64,000 nucleotides of DNA from contig NZ_JAAORM010000005.1 of NCBI RefSeq assembly GCF_017695965.1, positions 496,001-560,000 of the forward strand, read 5' to 3'. Source of the stretch: Prochlorococcus marinus CUG1416. Its GTDB lineage: Bacteria; Cyanobacteriota; Cyanobacteriia; PCC-6307; Cyanobiaceae. The position numbers and the translations under genes are program-made. The notes below the pieces were generated by a model, which searched no databases, had not been told where the DNA came from, and saw nothing but the letters and a program-made list of their open reading frames with translations. This document shows positions 18,866 through 28,317 of this stretch, one piece after another. Position 1 is the stretch's first letter; each line of letters starts with the position of its first letter.

Positions 18866-21697
18866 TTAATTTTTATCATCCGTATCAGTTTTAGGTTGAA
18901 ACATAAACATTGAATAAATAACATTTCGTCTCATATTAGTCATCATTTCCAGAAACATATCATATCCTTCATTTTTATATTCTATTAATGGATCTTTTTG
19001 GCCATAGCCTCTCAATCCAACTGATTCCCTTAATGAATCCATAGATTGAAGATGTTCTCGCCATAAATTATCAATTTGCTGCAAAATAAAAAATCTTTCA
19101 GCATCTCTCATTAATCCTGAACGAATCTTTTCTATTTGTGATTCTTTTAAATCATAAGCTGTTCGCAACTGCTCTTGAAGATAGTTTTTTAATTCTTCTA
19201 TTGAGAGTAAATTGATATCATCAGCTTTGAGATCATCTAATAAATATATAAATTCTTTGACCTTAGAAATTAATTGAGCAATATTCCATTCTTCAGGAGG
19301 AAGATCAGGATTAATATAAGCTTCTACAATTTCACTCATTGTTCTTTCTCCATATTCTATTACTTGCCTCTTTAAATCAGTTCCTTGCAAAACTCTTAGT
19401 CTTTCACTATAAACTGCTTTTCTTTGATTATTCATTACCTCGTCATATTCAAAAACTTGTTTTCTAATATCGTAATAATAAGTTTCTACTTTCTTTTGAG
19501 CAGTTTCCAAAGACCTAGTCAGCATTCCTGACTCGATAGGCATATCTTCATCAACCCTAAATGCATTCATTAGATTTGCTACCCTTTCACCTCCAAAAAT
19601 CCTTAATAAATTATCTTCTAAAGATAAAAAGAATCTTGTACTTCCAAGATCACCTTGTCTTCCTGATCTACCTCTAAGTTGATTATCCACTCTTCGTGAT
19701 TCGTGTCTCTCCGTACCGATGACATGTAAACCACCAGCTTCTCTTACTTTTTCCTCTTCATGAATCAAAACTTTTTCGTATTCTTCTTTGACATCCGATA
19801 AAGATTCTCTCAAAAGCCTGATACAGTTATCCTCGGTTGGTGCTTTTTCTGCAGCTGTAGCAATTCTGTCATCTAACTCCAAGACAGAAAGTTGTCTATC
19901 TCCCCAATTCTTAACAAGTTCATTAGATAAAAAAGAGAGTTTCTTTTCAATTTCTTCATCCAATTTGCAAGGGAAAAGACTTGTTGAAGAATCTGAAATT
20001 TTCTTTTTCAAATTTGAGCCAACTTTTGAAGAAAAACCACCCTTAGCTTTTGAACTTCTTTGTTTAGGGATTGGAGGCTTATGTTCATTATCTGGCTTTA
20101 CCAACAAAGGAATTAATATCTCTTTTAATTTCAGTCTAGCCATATAGTCACTGTTACCACCAAGAATTATATCTGTTCCCCTCCCAGCCATATTAGTCGC
20201 GATAGTAACAGCACCTGCTCTTCCTGCCTGAGCAATAATTTCGGCCTCACGTTCAACGTTCTCTGGCTTAGCGTTTAACAAATTATGTGGGATTTTTTCT
20301 TCGGATAAAAGTGAGCTTAATAACTCACTTTTTTCAACACTGGTTGTACCAACTAAAACAGGTCTACCATCTCTATGGATTTGAGCAGTTTCTTTAGCAA
20401 CTGCATTCCATTTACCGATCTCTGTCTTAAATACTTGATCAGGCCAATCTTTTCTCTTTCTTATTTGATTTGTAGGTATAACTGTTGATTCTAATTTATA
20501 AGTTTTTTCAAATTCAACCTCCTCAGTTTTTGCAGTTCCTGTCATACCAGCGAGACCAGGATATAAGAGGAAAAAATTCTGATAAGTAATAGATGCTAAT
20601 GTTTGCGTCTCAGGCTGAACTTTAAGACTCTCTTTTGCTTCTATTGCCTGATGTTGTCCATCACTCCAACGCCTTCCCGGCATCACCCTACCGGTAAATT
20701 CATCCACTATCACAGCCTCATCATTTTTAATAATATAATTTACATCTTTAATAAATAATTCTTTAGCTTTTAGAGCATTAGTTATATAGTGTGCCCAAGG
20801 ATCTTGAGGATTATACAAATCACTAACTCCCAAATACTTTTCACATTTAGCGAAACCCTGATCGGTTAATATACAACTTCTTTGCTTTTCATCAACTTCA
20901 TAATCCCCTTCTGGATCAATGCCATCTTTACTTAATGCTTTTGCTTTAATAAGTGCAAGAGATAGTTCTGAAGCTTTTTGATATTTTTCTTGGGGTCTTT
21001 CAACTTGACCAGAAATGATTAAAGGTGTTCTTGCTTCATCAATTAATATTGAATCAACTTCGTCAATCACACAGTAATTGAATTTTCTTTGCACTACCTC
21101 ATTAATATCGGTGGACATATTATCTCTTAAATAATCAAATCCTAATTCGGAATTCGTGGCATAAGTTATATCACAATCGTAATTTTTTTTCCTCTCAACT
21201 GGGCTCATATCTTGTTGAATCAAACCAACGGATAAACCTAAAAAACGATGAACTTGTCCCATCCACTCAGCATCCCTCCTAGCTAAATAATCATTTACGG
21301 TAACAACATGAACCCCTTTCCCAGTTAAAGCATTTAAATAACAAGGTAATGTTGCAACAAGAGTTTTTCCTTCACCAGTCTTCATCTCAGCAATTTGACA
21401 CTCATGTAAAACCATCCCACCTATTAACTGAACATCAAAATGTCTCATATCAAGAACACGTTGACTGGCTTCTCTAACAATTGCAAAGGCTTTAGGAAGA
21501 AATTCTTCTAAGATTTCCTTTTGTTTTTTAAGATCTAGTTCTGATGAGATCTTTGATTTCAGATCATGAGTTTCTCTTCTGAGCTCATCATCAGTCAATT
21601 GAGAAATTTCTTCTTCTAAAAAATTTATCTCTTCCACTATTGGTTGATAGCGCTTTAACTTTCGTGTATTCGGGTCTCCCAACAAAAGTTTTAGCAT
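18866..21697 (-). CDS. secA: Protein translocase ATPase SecA
   Basis: 943 residues. ATPase motor that drives preproteins through SecYEG in the plasma and thylakoid membranes. Walker A MKTGEGKT at 105-112, DEAD-type [31 protein letters not shown], and [23 protein letters not shown]. Between the last two motifs is a roughly 120-residue insertion (about 530-650) typical of cyanobacterial and plastid SecA. The C-terminus ends [12 protein letters not shown], without the Cys-rich SecB/zinc tail. An AAGGA sequence precedes the ATG. Confidence 0.98.
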   Translation of the reverse strand: MLKLLLGDPNTRKLKRYQPIVEEINFLEEEISQLTDDELRRETHDLKSKISSELDLKKQKEILEEFLPKAFAIVREASQRVLDMRHFDVQLIGGMVLHECQIAEMKTGEGKTLVATLPCYLNALTGKGVHVVTVNDYLARRDAEWMGQVHRFLGLSVGLIQQDMSPVERKKNYDCDITYATNSELGFDYLRDNMSTDINEVVQRKFNYCVIDEVDSILIDEARTPLIISGQVERPQEKYQKASELSLALIKAKALSKDGIDPEGDYEVDEKQRSCILTDQGFAKCEKYLGVSDLYNPQDPWAHYITNALKAKELFIKDVNYIIKNDEAVIVDEFTGRVMPGRRWSDGQHQAIEAKESLKVQPETQTLASITYQNFFLLYPGLAGMTGTAKTEEVEFEKTYKLESTVIPTNQIRKRKDWPDQVFKTEIGKWNAVAKETAQIHRDGRPVLVGTTSVEKSELLSSLLSEEKIPHNLLNAKPENVEREAEIIAQAGRAGAVTIATNMAGRGTDIILGGNSDYMARLKLKEILIPLLVKPDNEHKPPIPKQRSSKAKGGFSSKVGSNLKKKISDSSTSLFPCKLDEEIEKKLSFLSNELVKNWGDRQLSVLELDDRIATAAEKAPTEDNCIRLLRESLSDVKEEYEKVLIHEEEKVREAGGLHVIGTERHESRRVDNQLRGRSGRQGDLGSTRFFLSLEDNLLRIFGGERVANLMNAFRVDEDMPIESGMLTRSLETAQKKVETYYYDIRKQVFEYDEVMNNQRKAVYSERLRVLQGTDLKRQVIEYGERTMSEIVEAYINPDLPPEEWNIAQLISKVKEFIYLLDDLKADDINLLSIEELKNYLQEQLRTAYDLKESQIEKIRSGLMRDAERFFILQQIDNLWREHLQSMDSLRESVGLRGYGQKDPLIEYKNEGYDMFLEMMTNMRRNVIYSMFMFQPKTDTDDKN

Positions 21698-21734
21698 AAG
21701 TAAAAGTCCTTAAAAAATTCATCTTATTACAAAC

Positions 21735-21740
21735 ATTATA
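21735..21740 (-). promoter_or_regulatory. Candidate -10 element for secA
   Basis: Reads TATAAT on the minus strand, 37 bases upstream of the secA ATG, giving a predicted leader of about 30 bases. No -35 match is obvious at the expected spacing. By-eye candidate only. Confidence 0.3.
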
Positions 21741-21869
21741 AATTAGTGCGTTACAACAGAATGAAGAAACCTCTTATCTCTTTATTTTTTAGAAATGATC
21801 GACTAAGGTGTTTAGATTGAAATCACAAATATAACCTAATTATCTTCACTTTTCTAGAATCTTTTAAAA

Positions 21870-22325
21870 ATGAAAGAAATATCTCTAATCATCCATTCCA
21901 AAGGAGCTTTAGGGTTACGGTTTTTTGGATTAGGTCCTAATCTCAACCCAACTAATGGATTAAGAAAGCTACAAAAGTTACTAGAAACTAATGCTTTCTG
22001 GGCAAAAAGTAGAACAATTAATGATCTAAAAAAATGTCTTGCAAATAGTGACGTCGTAATAAGTCTCTGGGTTGGCAACGAAATAGTTGGTTTTGGTAGA
22101 GCTTTGACCGATGGAGTTTACCGCGGAGTACTGTGGGATATTGTTATTGATCAAAATCACCAGGGCAAAGGTTTTGGCACATTAATTGTAAACAATCTTT
22201 TATCTTCAAAAAAAATTAAAAATACAAAAAAATTATATTTAATGACAACGAATAAAAAATTATTCTATTCTCAATTTGATTTTAAAGAAGTTACTTCTCA
22301 AAAATTATTAATTCGTGAAATATAA
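21870..22325 (+). CDS. GNAT-family N-acetyltransferase
   Basis: 151 residues with the acetyl-CoA-binding motif A of the GNAT fold: LWDIVIDQNHQGKGFGTLIVNNLL (Q/R-x-x-G-x-G/A form QGKGFG), preceded by strands WVGNEIVGFGRALTDG and followed by YLMTTNKKLFYSQFDF. Likely acetylates a small molecule or protein; substrate unknown. ATG at 21870 gives a natural start. It stands between divergent secA and a convergent NTF2-like gene. Confidence 0.87.
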   Translation: MKEISLIIHSKGALGLRFFGLGPNLNPTNGLRKLQKLLETNAFWAKSRTINDLKKCLANSDVVISLWVGNEIVGFGRALTDGVYRGVLWDIVIDQNHQGKGFGTLIVNNLLSSKKIKNTKKLYLMTTNKKLFYSQFDFKEVTSQKLLIREI

Positions 22326-22346
22326 ACCACTTCTTCTATTCAAAAA

Positions 22347-22778
22347 TCAAGATACAAATTTACTATAAAGCCATCTTATAAAAGGGCCTAAAATAGGAAC
22401 TGGTCCAAAAGTTGGTCCACAAAAATCAAAATAATCTCTATGCTCTTTTATTAATCCATTTTCGCCAAATAATAAACGGGTAGTTCCTGGATAAATAAAT
22501 TCTTTACCCATAATTTTTAAACCCATTGTCCATTCAACAAATCCACAATTTCCACTTATCGAGATTGCATGAGTTTCTAAAAAAACATCATCACATCTTT
22601 TAACAAGCTTTTCTTGAGCTTTGATATAAGAATCTAATCCCTCTGTTTCCTGCGTTGGATCTACAAAAATAACATTCTCATTATAAAATTCTGCCCATTT
22701 TTGTTTTGTTGGTGCATCTGAACCATAAGGTTTAGTAAATAATCCCCTTAAATCATCTATAGAAATCACTCTGGCCAT
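22347..22778 (-). CDS. NTF2-like (SnoaL-type) conserved hypothetical protein
   Basis: 143 residues, cytoplasmic (no signal). The pattern of an N-terminal helix, YNENVIFVDPTQETEG, then long strands FVEWTMGLKIMGKEFIYPGTTRLLFGENGLIKEHRDYFD matches nuclear transport factor 2-like fold proteins such as SnoaL-type domains. Many cyanobacterial genomes carry such a protein of unknown function. Could be a small-molecule isomerase or binding protein; no catalytic set is obvious. Lies 46 bases from a tRNA gene on the same strand. Confidence 0.75.
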   Translation of the reverse strand: MARVISIDDLRGLFTKPYGSDAPTKQKWAEFYNENVIFVDPTQETEGLDSYIKAQEKLVKRCDDVFLETHAISISGNCGFVEWTMGLKIMGKEFIYPGTTRLLFGENGLIKEHRDYFDFCGPTFGPVPILGPFIRWLYSKFVS

Positions 22779-22824
22779 TACAAAACTATTCTTTTTGATA
22801 CTTTAAAAGATATAAACATTAAAA

Positions 22825-22895
22825 GCGGATGAAGAGATTCGAACTCTCGACATTCTCCTTGGCAAGGAGATGCTCTACCACTGAGCTACATCCGC
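22825..22895 (-). tRNA. tRNA-Gly (anticodon GCC)
   Basis: On the minus strand the 71 bases fold as a cloverleaf: acceptor GCGGATG pairs with CATCCGC, D-arm TAGCTCAGTGGTAGAG, anticodon stem CTCCT/AGGAG around loop TTGCCAA with anticodon GCC, and T-loop GTTCGAATC. It reads GGC/GGU glycine codons. CCA is not encoded. Between the NTF2-like gene and ribH, both minus. Confidence 0.95.
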
Positions 22896-22955
22896 ATAAC
22901 ATTATTACTTTATCTCAAAGAAGGGATCAATGATAGAAATAATTAATTTTTTCAA

Positions 22956-23432
22956 CTAATTTAAATTTTTAATTAAAGATCCCATCTCAATTGCTTGTAA
23001 AGCATAATTCCAACCAAGATTATTCTTAATCCCTGCTCTTTCTAAAGCCTGCTGCATAGTATCAGTAGTTAAAACTCCAAAGATAATTGGAACATTATTC
23101 TCATTTGAAACTTGTGCAATACCTTTGCTAGCCTCTGATATAACTACATCATAGTGAGAAGTTTCACCACGAATAACAGCCCCAAGAGCAATTACAACGT
23201 CATAACTCTTTTTTTTCATAAGAGTTTTAGCTGCGATTGGTAATTCAAATGAACCTGGCACCCAAACTATGTCTATTTGATTACTTAATTCAGAAGTATC
23301 TAAACCATGTCTTTTTAGACAATCAAGGCAACCAGATAAAATTTTATTTGTAATTAAATCATTAAATCTTGCTATTACAATACCTACTTTTAAAGTAGAT
23401 GCATTAGTAAAAGACCCCTCAAAAATAGCCAT
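22956..23432 (-). CDS. ribH: 6,7-dimethyl-8-ribityllumazine synthase
   Basis: 158 residues. Penultimate step of riboflavin synthesis, forming the icosahedral or pentameric lumazine synthase. Motifs: [36 protein letters not shown] (conserved HYD near the active site), [11 protein letters not shown] and [19 protein letters not shown]. Standard length. Start ATG at 23432 (MAIFEGSF). psbZ lies upstream on the same strand, with 49 bases between. Confidence 0.97.
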   Translation of the reverse strand: MAIFEGSFTNASTLKVGIVIARFNDLITNKILSGCLDCLKRHGLDTSELSNQIDIVWVPGSFELPIAAKTLMKKKSYDVVIALGAVIRGETSHYDVVISEASKGIAQVSNENNVPIIFGVLTTDTMQQALERAGIKNNLGWNYALQAIEMGSLIKNLN

Positions 23433-23481
23433 TAAATTTTACTTAGATATATTAATAGACTCTCACGAAAAGGTATTCAGT

Positions 23482-23679
23482 TCAAATTAAGTTGGCAATA
23501 ACTCCCTCAATCAATACTAAATGGAACCAAACTCCTCCAATTATTTCAACTTTCTTGATCTCTGGATTACGTCTATCAGATGGATCAGACTGTGTCATAT
23601 AGAAATATGGTACTCCAACTACTGCTATTAAAGATGCAAATAAAAGAGCATTTATGAAGAAAAAGTTTACTGCCTGCAT
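23482..23679 (-). CDS. psbZ: Photosystem II protein PsbZ (Ycf9)
   Basis: 65 residues with two membrane helices: FFFINALLFASLIAVVGVPYF (split by a conserved VGVP) and a second, GGVWFHLVLIEGVIANLI. The size, helix pair and VGVP match PsbZ, a small subunit at the periphery of photosystem II that affects light-harvesting contacts. Sequence is divergent from plastid PsbZ in the loop (QSDPSDRRNPEIKK), so the call rests on topology, size and the VGVP motif. Divergent from mutS with a 143-base region between. Confidence 0.8.
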   Translation of the reverse strand: MQAVNFFFINALLFASLIAVVGVPYFYMTQSDPSDRRNPEIKKVEIIGGVWFHLVLIEGVIANLI

Positions 23680-23702
23680 GATTCAGTCTTGAGTTTTTAT
23701 TG

Positions 23703-23708
23703 ATTATA
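23703..23708 (-). promoter_or_regulatory. Candidate -10 element for psbZ
   Basis: TATAAT on the minus strand, with 23 bases between it and the psbZ ATG, predicting a leader of about 15-20 bases. A plus-strand TATAAT also lies at 23714-23719, so the divergent psbZ and mutS promoters may be back to back. Confidence 0.3.
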
Positions 23709-23822
23709 AATACTATAATCTCACGAAAGTGATTTTTTTTGGAGAAAATTTACATACTTTTAGCTACTTTAAAATGCAAAAAAAAATTTTTTACCTAATA
23801 TCAATTTAGGAATTAAAAAAGT

Positions 23823-26564
23823 ATGCAAGAAGATACGATAATTCAAAAGAATTTATTCGCGATTGATAATGAAAATAATGAGCAAAAAGAAATAACAAAA
23901 ATTCCAGACGATTTATCTTGGGAAGATTTAAAAAAAGAATCGCAAAAAAGACCTAGACAAAGAAAAAATACAACTAATTTAATAAATAAATTCAAGACCG
24001 ATTTAATTTCAAGTAACAAAAATGTTTGCATCAATGAAGAATCTTATAGTTACAAAACAGTTTCAAAACTGAAATTAACTCCTGTAATGAAGCATTATGT
24101 AACTCTAAAAGAGGAAAATAAAGATAGGTTATTGCTGTATAGATTGGGAGATTTTTTTGAATGTTTTTTTGAGGATGCTGTATTAATATCTAACCTTTTA
24201 GAAATAACACTAACCAGTAAAGATGCTGGCAAAGAAATTGGTAAGATCCCTATGGCAGGGGTTCCCTACCATGCAATGGAGAGATACTGTGCTGATTTAA
24301 TTAAAAAAAATTATTCTGTGGTTATTTGCGACCAATTAGAAAAAAGTTCTGGAAATTATGGGACTCCAATTAAAAGAGGAATAACACGAATCATTACTCC
24401 TGGAACTGTAATTGAAGAAGGCATGTTGATAGCAAAGAAAAATAATTGGATTACTGCTATTTACTTATCAGAAGAAAATTCAAATGAATCTTATGAATGG
24501 GGTATATCAAAAGCTGATGTAAGCACAGGAGAATTAATAACTATGGAAGGTCAATCTCTGTCAAAACTATTTGATGAAATTATTAAATTAGATTCTTCAG
24601 AAATCATTGTAGGAAGCAATGAAGTAAGAAATTTATTAATTAAAGGAAATAGTCACATTACATATACTGTTTCACAAGAGACTACTTTTGGCATTAATGA
24701 AGCAAATTATCAAATAAAAGAATATTTCCAAATTCTAAGCCTAGAAGGGATAGGACTGAAAAATTTAAACAATGCGACTAGATCACTTGGAGGTTTATTA
24801 AATTATTTAGAAAAAATTAATCCTTCAAATTTAGATAAGGATTCTTCTGTAAAAATCTCATTAGACTTTCCTCAAATTCAATTTCTTCACAACAAACTAA
24901 TTATTGATTATCAAACACAAAAAAATTTAGAAATAAAAAATACACAGCGAGAGAACAATTATATAGGTTCACTACTATGGAGTATTGATAGAACGTATAC
25001 CTGCATGGGTGCCAGATGTTTAAGAAGATGGATAGATGCACCACTATTAAACGTTAATGAAATTTATAAAAGACAAAATATAATTTCAAACTTTATTGAA
25101 TCGAAACAAGTACGTATAGATACCCAAAATTTACTTAGAGCAATGGGGGATTTAGAAAGACTTGCAGGAAGAGCTTGCGCAGGTCATGCAAGTCCTAGAG
25201 ACTTAATTGCAATCGCGGAAGGTTTAAAAAAATTGCCCAGACTCAAATCTATCATTGAATTATTTAAATATGATCTACCAGATTGGACTGATGAATTAAA
25301 AAATATTGATGAAAAACTCTTAGAATTAGCTGATACTATAAGTTTTCAACTAATAGAAAATCCTCCTCTTAATATAAGTGAAGGAGGTATGATCCACGAT
25401 GGAGTTGACAATATATTAGACGGTTTACGCAATTTAATGGATGATTACTCTGAGTGGCTAAATAAAGAGGAATTAAAAGAGAGGAAAATTAGCAAAATTT
25501 CAAACCTAAAAATTCAATTTCATAAAAATTTTGGTTACTACATATCTATAAATAAGTCAAAAGTTAATTTAGCTCCACATCATTGGATCAAAAGGCAAAC
25601 ACTTACAAATGAAGAAAGGTATGTCACTTCAGAAATTAAAAATAAAGAAAATAAGATTTTCCAAATAAAAAGTCGAGCTTCATCAAGGGAATATGAAATT
25701 TTTTGCGAATTAAGAAATATTGTTGCTGCACAAACAAAACAAATAAGATCAATTGCAAAGTCAATAGCATCGCTTGATGCATTGCTTGGATTATCAATTA
25801 CTTCATTAGAAAACAACTTTACAAAACCTTCGTTAACACCCATAAATGAATCACTGACAAAAAATAGTACAAAAATTATTGCGGGAAGAAACCCAATAGT
25901 TGAGCAATTATTAAATGATAAAAAGTTTATAGCGAATGATATTTATTTTGATGATAATCAGAAACTAATTATATTAACCGGTCCCAATGCAAGTGGGAAA
26001 AGTTGCTTTATAAGACAAATTGGTTTAATACAAATCCTTGCACAAATTGGTAGCTTTGTTCCTGCTAATAATGCTGAAATCAAGATTTCAGATAGGATTT
26101 TTACAAGAATTGGGGCGGTTGATGATCAATCATCTGGACAATCAACATTTATGGTAGAGATGTCTGAAACTGCATCAATTCTAAATCAGGCAACTTCTAG
26201 CTCACTAGTTTTACTTGATGAGATAGGTAGAGGGACATCTACTTTTGATGGCCTTTCAATAGCTTGGTCGGTAAGTGAATATCTTGCAAAAAAAATTAAA
26301 TGTAATACAATTTTTGCTACTCACTATCATGAACTTAATTATTTAAAAAATTCAAATCAGAATATTGAAAATTTTCAAGTTTTAGTAGAGCAAAATAAAG
26401 ATAAGCTAATTTTTAGTCACAAGATTGTAAAAGGAGGCTCACACAAAAGCTACGGAATAGAAGCAGCTAAATTAGCAGGGGTTCCAAAAGAAGTTATAGA
26501 AAAAGCAAAATCGGTTCTAAATTCTTTAGAAGAAAATAATAAATTAAATAATAATATTGATTAA
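23823..26564 (+). CDS. mutS: DNA mismatch repair protein MutS
   Basis: 913 residues. The mismatch-wedging motif is DFFE (F111, E113) in [13 protein letters not shown], and the ATPase has Walker A GPNASGKS (720-727), [16 protein letters not shown] and ATHYHEL. Those define MutS1. Two points differ from the E. coli protein: an extra N-terminal stretch of about 75 charged residues before the mismatch-binding domain, and an early end soon after the helix-turn-helix, lacking the C-terminal tetramer domain. Plus strand; MutL and MutH are not in the window. Confidence 0.96.
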   Translation: MQEDTIIQKNLFAIDNENNEQKEITKIPDDLSWEDLKKESQKRPRQRKNTTNLINKFKTDLISSNKNVCINEESYSYKTVSKLKLTPVMKHYVTLKEENKDRLLLYRLGDFFECFFEDAVLISNLLEITLTSKDAGKEIGKIPMAGVPYHAMERYCADLIKKNYSVVICDQLEKSSGNYGTPIKRGITRIITPGTVIEEGMLIAKKNNWITAIYLSEENSNESYEWGISKADVSTGELITMEGQSLSKLFDEIIKLDSSEIIVGSNEVRNLLIKGNSHITYTVSQETTFGINEANYQIKEYFQILSLEGIGLKNLNNATRSLGGLLNYLEKINPSNLDKDSSVKISLDFPQIQFLHNKLIIDYQTQKNLEIKNTQRENNYIGSLLWSIDRTYTCMGARCLRRWIDAPLLNVNEIYKRQNIISNFIESKQVRIDTQNLLRAMGDLERLAGRACAGHASPRDLIAIAEGLKKLPRLKSIIELFKYDLPDWTDELKNIDEKLLELADTISFQLIENPPLNISEGGMIHDGVDNILDGLRNLMDDYSEWLNKEELKERKISKISNLKIQFHKNFGYYISINKSKVNLAPHHWIKRQTLTNEERYVTSEIKNKENKIFQIKSRASSREYEIFCELRNIVAAQTKQIRSIAKSIASLDALLGLSITSLENNFTKPSLTPINESLTKNSTKIIAGRNPIVEQLLNDKKFIANDIYFDDNQKLIILTGPNASGKSCFIRQIGLIQILAQIGSFVPANNAEIKISDRIFTRIGAVDDQSSGQSTFMVEMSETASILNQATSSSLVLLDEIGRGTSTFDGLSIAWSVSEYLAKKIKCNTIFATHYHELNYLKNSNQNIENFQVLVEQNKDKLIFSHKIVKGGSHKSYGIEAAKLAGVPKEVIEKAKSVLNSLEENNKLNNNID

Positions 26565-26594
26565 ATTTTTTACATTTTTCAAGATAAATACTTT

Positions 26595-27218
26595 TTAAAT
26601 AGATTCCCTCAACAAGGCGTTAACCGCTGCTGCTGCCATAGCAGCACCTCCTCTAGTTGAATTCACAACAATTCTGGGAAGATCTGTTGCAAGCAATTTG
26701 TTTTTGCTTTTTTCTACTCCAATAAATCCAACTGGCATTCCAATAATTAAACTAGGTAAATCTTTTGCATTCTCTAAAATATCAATTAAATACGTTAAAG
26801 CTGTTGGCGAACTACCAATTACTACAACAGGTGATTTAATGCCAGAATTTTTAACAGATAACTCCTTCCAACCTTCACTTAAGCCATATGCGGTTTTAGT
26901 TAATTTTGTGTGATTATTTTGTCCAAACCACATTCTAGCCGTTAACACTTTATTCCTAGTGGTATTTTCTGCCATGGATTTTATAGCTGCTGCAGCCATA
27001 TCAGTATCAGTTAAAATCGGAGCACCATTTTTAAGTGCTTGAAGACCCTTTTCGCATGCACCTTCACTAAACTCTATAAGATTTTGAACAGAAAAATCAC
27101 CTGAAGTATGTACTAATCTTTCTAAAACTTTTTTTTCCAAATAATTTAGATCATTGGCTACTAAATGAGATCTTATGAATCTAATACTTTCCAAAAAAAT
27201 TGGATGATCTATTACCAT
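26595..27218 (-). CDS. cobH: Precorrin-8X methylmutase (CobH/CbiC)
   Basis: 207 residues. Moves a methyl group from C11 to C12 of the corrin ring to form hydrogenobyrinate or cobyrinate in B12 synthesis. Conserved catalytic histidine H37 in RLVHTSGDFS, ILTDTDMAAAAI, VVIGSSPTALTYL, GMPVGFIGVEKSK and the glycine/alanine-rich STRGGAAMAAAAVNALL. Full length. The rest of the cobalamin pathway is elsewhere. Divergent from holA through a 58-base region with facing TATGAT elements. Confidence 0.95.
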   Translation of the reverse strand: MVIDHPIFLESIRFIRSHLVANDLNYLEKKVLERLVHTSGDFSVQNLIEFSEGACEKGLQALKNGAPILTDTDMAAAAIKSMAENTTRNKVLTARMWFGQNNHTKLTKTAYGLSEGWKELSVKNSGIKSPVVVIGSSPTALTYLIDILENAKDLPSLIIGMPVGFIGVEKSKNKLLATDLPRIVVNSTRGGAAMAAAAVNALLRESI

Positions 27219-27241
27219 TGAATTGAATTTATGTTAGAAGT

Positions 27242-27262
27242 AATCATAGTAAATATATGATT
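27242..27262. promoter_or_regulatory. Divergent promoter: mirrored TATGAT elements between cobH and holA
   Basis: AATCATA at 27242-27248 and TATGATT at 27256-27262 form a perfect 7-base inverted repeat with a 7-base spacer. Each arm read outwards is a TATGAT -10 box: minus strand towards cobH (start 27218), plus strand towards holA (start 27277). The two promoters must overlap. Could alternatively be a repressor site. Confidence 0.35.
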
Positions 27263-27276
27263 TTTATTGAGCGATT

Positions 27277-28278
27277 ATGCCAATACAAATATTATGGGGT
27301 AATGATCTAAATGCTCAAAATACATTTATCCAGAAATTAATTGATAAAGAAGTATCCAAAGAATGGAAAGAAATAAACGTAACTAATTTAAATGGTGATG
27401 ATGATGAGCAAGTAAATAAAGCTTTTGACGAAATTCTTACACCTCCTTTTGGAGATGGATACAGAATAGTTACATTAAAAAATAATCCAATTTTTACTAT
27501 AAAAAATGAGGATCTAAGAACTAAATTTGAAAAAATTCATGACAATATTCCGACAAATACTTATTTCATTTTACAAAATACTAAAAAACCAGACTCAAGA
27601 CTAAAGAGTACTAAATTTTTACAAAAACTTATCAAAAATAATTTAGCCAAAGAAAAATCATTTTGTTTGCCAGAGATTTGGGACTATGAAGGACAAAAAA
27701 GATATTTAGAAGATTCAGCAAATGCCATGAATATTAAAATTGATAAAAATGCAGCTGAATTAATTATTGATTCAGTTGGAAATGATAGCTTTAAATTAAT
27801 AAATGAATTAGCTAAAGCCAAAACATACCTTTCCGCGATAGCAAGTGATTCGAATTCACAACTTTTTCTAAAAAGTATTGATGTAAAAAAAATATTTAGC
27901 GATCATCAATCCAACATATTCAAAATCATTGATCTTCTCTTACAAAAAAATATTAATGAAAGCCTCATTGAAATAAATTATTCCTTACAAAAAGGAGAAC
28001 CTCCTTTAAGACTAAATGCAGGTTTAATTAGTCAAATAAGAATTCATACCATTATAAAATTAGCAGTTAATTCAGGAAACGATAATACAGAAAAGATTTG
28101 TAATCTTGCAGGCATTTCTAATCCAAAAAGAATTTTTTTTATTCGAAACAAAGTAAAAAATATATCGCAAGAATATTTAATTAATTTAATGAGTAACTTA
28201 TTAGATATTGAATCATTACTAAAACAAGGTAATCATCCTATAAATGTTTTTACCGAGAATTTAATTAATTTAAGTTAA
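27277..28278 (+). CDS. holA: DNA polymerase III delta subunit
   Basis: 333 residues of the clamp-loader delta fold: strand PIQILWGNDL, then KNNPIFTIKNEDLRTKFEKI, YFILQNTKKPDSRLKSTKFLQ, LPEIWDYEGQKRYLED, and the C-terminal collar helices (PPLRLNAGLISQIRIH). Delta has no ATP-binding motif and opens the beta clamp. Weakly conserved family, but the pattern and the lysC neighbour match other picocyanobacteria. Its stop precedes lysC by 39 bases. Confidence 0.88.
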   Translation: MPIQILWGNDLNAQNTFIQKLIDKEVSKEWKEINVTNLNGDDDEQVNKAFDEILTPPFGDGYRIVTLKNNPIFTIKNEDLRTKFEKIHDNIPTNTYFILQNTKKPDSRLKSTKFLQKLIKNNLAKEKSFCLPEIWDYEGQKRYLEDSANAMNIKIDKNAAELIIDSVGNDSFKLINELAKAKTYLSAIASDSNSQLFLKSIDVKKIFSDHQSNIFKIIDLLLQKNINESLIEINYSLQKGEPPLRLNAGLISQIRIHTIIKLAVNSGNDNTEKICNLAGISNPKRIFFIRNKVKNISQEYLINLMSNLLDIESLLKQGNHPINVFTENLINLS

Positions 28279-28317
28279 CCAAATTATAAGTTTAAGAATT
28301 TACATTATGATTTAAAT

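Noticed and set aside
19788-20147. 119-codon open frame antisense to secA
   Set aside because: Fully inside the SecA insertion; low complexity explains the absence of stops.
22825-22895. tRNA-Gly as an integration site for a genomic island
   Set aside because: Flanking genes on both sides are core genes (NTF2-like, ribH, psbZ); no integrase, repeats or tRNA fragment are present.
23721-23740. TCAC-GAAA-GTGA followed by eight T, like a small terminator on the plus strand
   Set aside because: The stem is only four pairs, and no plus-strand gene ends before it; it lies in the divergent psbZ/mutS promoter region.
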